From: CAJWKT01 sp964465375
GTDB taxonomy: Bacteria; Pseudomonadota; Gammaproteobacteria; Steroidobacterales; Rariloculaceae
Assembly: GCA_964465375.1 (NCBI GenBank)
Contig: CAYXIJ010000021.1
Coordinates: 1 to 40,246 of the forward strand
Direction: 5' to 3'
Length of the DNA stretch: 40,246 nucleotides
Numbering within the stretch: the first letter of the stretch is position 1; each line of letters begins with the position of its first letter. A program made the translations under genes and the position numbers. Below the pieces are notes generated by a model. That model ran no database searches. It had not been told where the DNA came from and saw only the letters and a program-made list of their open reading frames with translations. Below, in pieces: positions 39,386 to 40,246 of the stretch.

Positions 39386-40246
39386 ATGAAGCGCTACCTA
39401 ACACTTGCAGTGGTAATCAGCATGTTCCACTGTGCATATGCACAGGAAACGGGGCTGCGCGAGACACTTTTCAAAGAAGCAGATGAAGCACTTAGCGCAG
39501 CTCAGGCAGTCGATGCACGTTTGCTTTCTCCTGGTCACTTTCTTGATGGTGCTAAGGCATACCTCAGCGCCGAAAACGACTTTGAGCGAGGCAGAAGCCT
39601 CAACCGTATCACTGGCCAACTTGCCTCTGCGATAGAAGCATTCACTAAAGCAAAAGAGGCGGCAGAAAATGCAAGCATTGATCTCGCATCCCTAATACAA
39701 GCCAGAGAAGATGCCATTACCGCATTGGCAGAAAGTTTTGCTATTGATCTCTGGAATGAGGCGGAAGAGCTTTTTAGTGAATCTGCAAAAAATTTAGAAA
39801 CAGGGAATACCGAATCTACAACAGAGCAAGCTGAAAAAGCAGAATCCCTGTACCGGGATGCTGAGCTGGAAGGTATCAAAGCACAGCATCTCAGCCATAC
39901 CCGTTCGCTTGTTGCTCAGGCAGAGCAAATTGGGGTGCCTCAGTACGCACCTAAAACATTTGCAAAAGCAAAATCTCTTCTGGCCCAAGCCGAAGCAGAG
40001 CTGAACAAAAACCGCTATGAAGTCGGACTCCCTGGGGAATTAACTGAACAAGCGGATTACGAGACAAGACACGCCGAATTAATTGCTGATTATATCCGTG
40101 GGGCAGAAACCGAAGCCTGGAGTGTAGAAGATGTCATTCTTTTGTATGAACAATCGATCCTAAAAATTGCGGCAGCAGCCGATAAAACATTGATATTAGA
40201 CAAAGGATCAGATTCAGCGGCAAACGAGATGGCTGATTACATCAGA
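39386..40246 (+). CDS. Secreted, helix-rich protein, 3' end beyond window (possible DUF4398/OmpA-family)
   Basis: An uninterrupted frame from ATG at 39386 to the last base (287 codons, no stop). Residues 1-19 are a signal peptide (MKRYLTLAVVISMFHCAYA) with a likely cut before QETG. The rest is Ala/Glu/Lys-rich and helical with repeated short units such as HFLDGAKAYLSAENDFERG near 50 and PQYAPKTFAKAKSLLAQAEAEL near 187; the latter APKTF-AKA-LL-A pattern recalls DUF4398 domains that often precede an OmpA peptidoglycan-binding domain. Any such C-terminal domain would lie outside the window. It is 19 bases after greB. A tetratricopeptide-like or simple coiled-coil periplasmic protein is also possible. 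Confidence 0.6.
   Translation, partial: MKRYLTLAVVISMFHCAYAQETGLRETLFKEADEALSAAQAVDARLLSPGHFLDGAKAYLSAENDFERGRSLNRITGQLASAIEAFTKAKEAAENASIDLASLIQAREDAITALAESFAIDLWNEAEELFSESAKNLETGNTESTTEQAEKAESLYRDAELEGIKAQHLSHTRSLVAQAEQIGVPQYAPKTFAKAKSLLAQAEAELNKNRYEVGLPGELTEQADYETRHAELIADYIRGAETEAWSVEDVILLYEQSILKIAAAADKTLILDKGSDSAANEMADYIR

Noticed and set aside
1..40246. CRISPR arrays, tRNA or rRNA genes, insertion sequences, phage or defence genes
   Set aside because: Looked for on both strands; no regular repeat-spacer pattern, cloverleaf, transposase or integrase motif was seen.

Overview
The window looks like a chromosomal segment of a Gammaproteobacterium, probably a marine or free-living lineage near the Pseudomonadales/Cellvibrionales. 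The gene order supports this: yqgE-ruvX; the block groL-groS / cutA-dsbD-tlpA-aroQ-accB-accC-prmA-dusB-fis-purH-purD; the rho-trxA / rhlB arrangement familiar from E. coli and Pseudomonas; and a Kdo kinase next to waaF. Base composition is moderate, roughly 45-50% GC by eye. No rRNA, tRNA, CRISPR array, insertion sequence, integrase or phage gene was seen, so this is mainly a housekeeping core region with a few accessory genes. Ten undetermined bases (18130-18139) lie inside accC, and the last gene runs off the right edge.

Layout: 1-3335 carries yqgE, ruvX, a PyrK-like flavoprotein, the PLP-homeostasis gene yggS and yggT on the plus strand. 3330-7178 is mostly minus strand: a TerB-like protein, msrB, htpG and an L,D-transpeptidase, interrupted by a plus-strand scar of an ABC transporter operon at 4351-4636. 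7451-11335 is an envelope cluster: two tandem LpxL-type acyltransferases converge on kdkA and waaF, followed by a small CHCC zinc protein. 11434-13622 is groSL (minus), with a terminator and a promoter carrying both a sigma-32-type signal and a perfect CIRCE operator. 13777-24362 is a long plus-strand run covering thiol redox (cutA, dsbD, tlpA-like), aroQ, fatty-acid initiation (accBC), prmA, dusB-fis and purine synthesis (purHD). 24349-27680 holds rho and trxA (minus) with rhlB divergent. 27721-31884 holds a membrane spermidine-synthase-like protein coupled to yrfG, divergent from cysQ and a YdcH-like gene. 31925-40246 holds a nucleotide-carrier-like membrane protein, an EF-G-like GTPase, an AT-rich methyltransferase, sohB, lipA, greB and the start of a secreted helical protein.

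Most genes work in general upkeep: protein folding and repair (GroESL, HtpG, MsrB, DsbD, TrxA), transcription control (Rho, GreB, Fis, RhlB), cofactors (LipA, AccBC, YggS) and lipopolysaccharide assembly. No clear new defence or biosynthetic system is visible. The points most worth a second look are the deletion-fusion scar of an osmoprotectant-type ABC transporter, the dual sigma-32/CIRCE groE promoter, a DsbD with a doubled periplasmic domain, a Rho with a possible charged N-terminal extension, and an AT-rich methyltransferase placed between conserved genes.
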